Of a stretch of 37,812 nt of DNA, positions 37,550-37,812 are shown in pieces. This DNA comes from a virus, in IMG/VR virus record IMGVR_UViG_3300007960_003683, positions 1 through 37,812 of that record; one strand, written 5' to 3'. The first letter of the stretch is position 1. Each line of letters begins with the position of its first letter. Under the pieces are notes generated by a model, which was not told the origin of the DNA, did no database searches, and worked only from the letters and a program-made list of their open reading frames with translations. The translations under genes and the position numbers were made by a program.

Positions 37550-37812
37550 TGCCAGCTAGAAAAAACAAACATATGGTATTTGCGTTCGGAAGGATGAATC
37601 CCCCTACTGCTGGGCATAGTAAGTTAGTTGACGCTGTACACGATGTTGCAAGAGGACACGGTGCAGATCATAAAGTTATTGTAAGCCACAGTCAGGACTC
37701 TAAGAAGAATCCATTACATTCCGATCACAAAGTAGAATACTTAAAACATGTACACCCAGGTGTAAACTTTGAGGCTTCTAGTAAAGAGAGTCCTCACTTC
37801 TTAGCACATCTA
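37549..37812 (+). CDS. NMN/nicotinate adenylyltransferase-like protein (partial)
   Basis: The gene begins at ATG 37549, overlapping the ligase-like stop, and runs off the right edge after 88 residues. It starts with MVFAFGRMNPPTAGHSKLV, the HxGH-type nucleotidyltransferase signature in the TAGH form, followed by strands VIVSHSQDSKKNPL, as in phage NMN-adenylyltransferase-like proteins. Pairing with a ligase-like enzyme that releases AMP or NMN could link NAD metabolism to ligation, which is inference. The C-terminal part is outside. Confidence 0.8.
   Translation, partial: MPARKNKHMVFAFGRMNPPTAGHSKLVDAVHDVARGHGADHKVIVSHSQDSKKNPLHSDHKVEYLKHVHPGVNFEASSKESPHFLAHL

Noticed and set aside
1-37812. 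CRISPR array, insertion sequence, integrase or attachment site
   Set aside because: No regularly spaced repeats, transposase or integrase motifs were seen; the only tRNA gene has no repeat of its 3' end that I can see.

Overview
The window is a gene-dense, AT-rich stretch of a T4-like myovirus genome, most likely a marine phage of a Gram-negative heterotroph. It carries, in T4 order on one strand, sliding clamp gp45, clamp loader gp44 and gp62, RegA, family B DNA polymerase gp43, UvsX recombinase and gp41 helicase. Around these are genes typical of marine T4-like phages: ClpP-like protease, CobS-like AAA+ ATPase, Hsp20, thermonuclease-like protein, 2OG-Fe(II) oxygenases, a ligase-like protein and an NMN-adenylyltransferase-like protein. 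No photosynthesis gene is seen. An outer-membrane receptor, a periplasmic protein and strong sigma70-type promoters point to a Gram-negative host. Almost everything is on the + strand; the one minus-strand candidate is a 27-codon ORF at 11689-11772.

Region by region. 1-1319: tail of an unknown gene, ClpP-like protease, M15 peptidase (endolysin-like) and a tiny membrane protein. 1289-7379: the most unusual part, with a TonB-dependent-receptor-like protein (signal peptide, TonB box, plug, short barrel), a His/Tyr-rich exported protein, a HExxH-plus-VWA protein (CobT-like), a CobS/MoxR-like AAA+ ATPase and a degenerate 2OG-oxygenase fold. Three of these units start with near-identical strong promoters. 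7363-15365: the T4 cassette 45-44-62-regA, split by cargo (sulfotransferase, peroxiredoxin, SGNH hydrolase, RHH regulator, radical SAM/SPASM enzyme, AbrB-like and small proteins). 15372-24666: 2OG oxygenase, Hsp20, thermonuclease, DNA polymerase, another 2OG oxygenase, sugar-nucleotide dehydrogenase, UvsX, zinc ribbon, gp41. 24692-27659: EF-hand membrane protein, 2OG oxygenase, glycosyltransferase, sulfotransferase. 27660-30084: promoter-rich control region, small early-type genes, a possible structured RNA, tRNA-Thr(UGU) and a fourth active-looking 2OG oxygenase. 30269-36301: glycosyltransferases, fatty-acid desaturase, SGNH hydrolase, cytidylyltransferase, third sulfotransferase. 36371-end: ligase-like protein and the start of an NMN-adenylyltransferase-like protein.

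How it may work together. The replisome genes are conventional. The cargo suggests takeover of host surface chemistry (glycosyl-, sulfo- and cytidylyltransferases, desaturase, SGNH hydrolases), redox and metal physiology (peroxiredoxin, TonB receptor, His-rich protein, VWA/AAA+ pair) and hydroxylation by 2OG oxygenases. Control appears to use consensus sigma70 promoters, several with a shared upstream 15-bp element or with inverted repeats in the promoter core, and a few T4-type late motifs (TATAAATA). Two genes look leaderless. All functions are read from motifs by eye; no database search was run.
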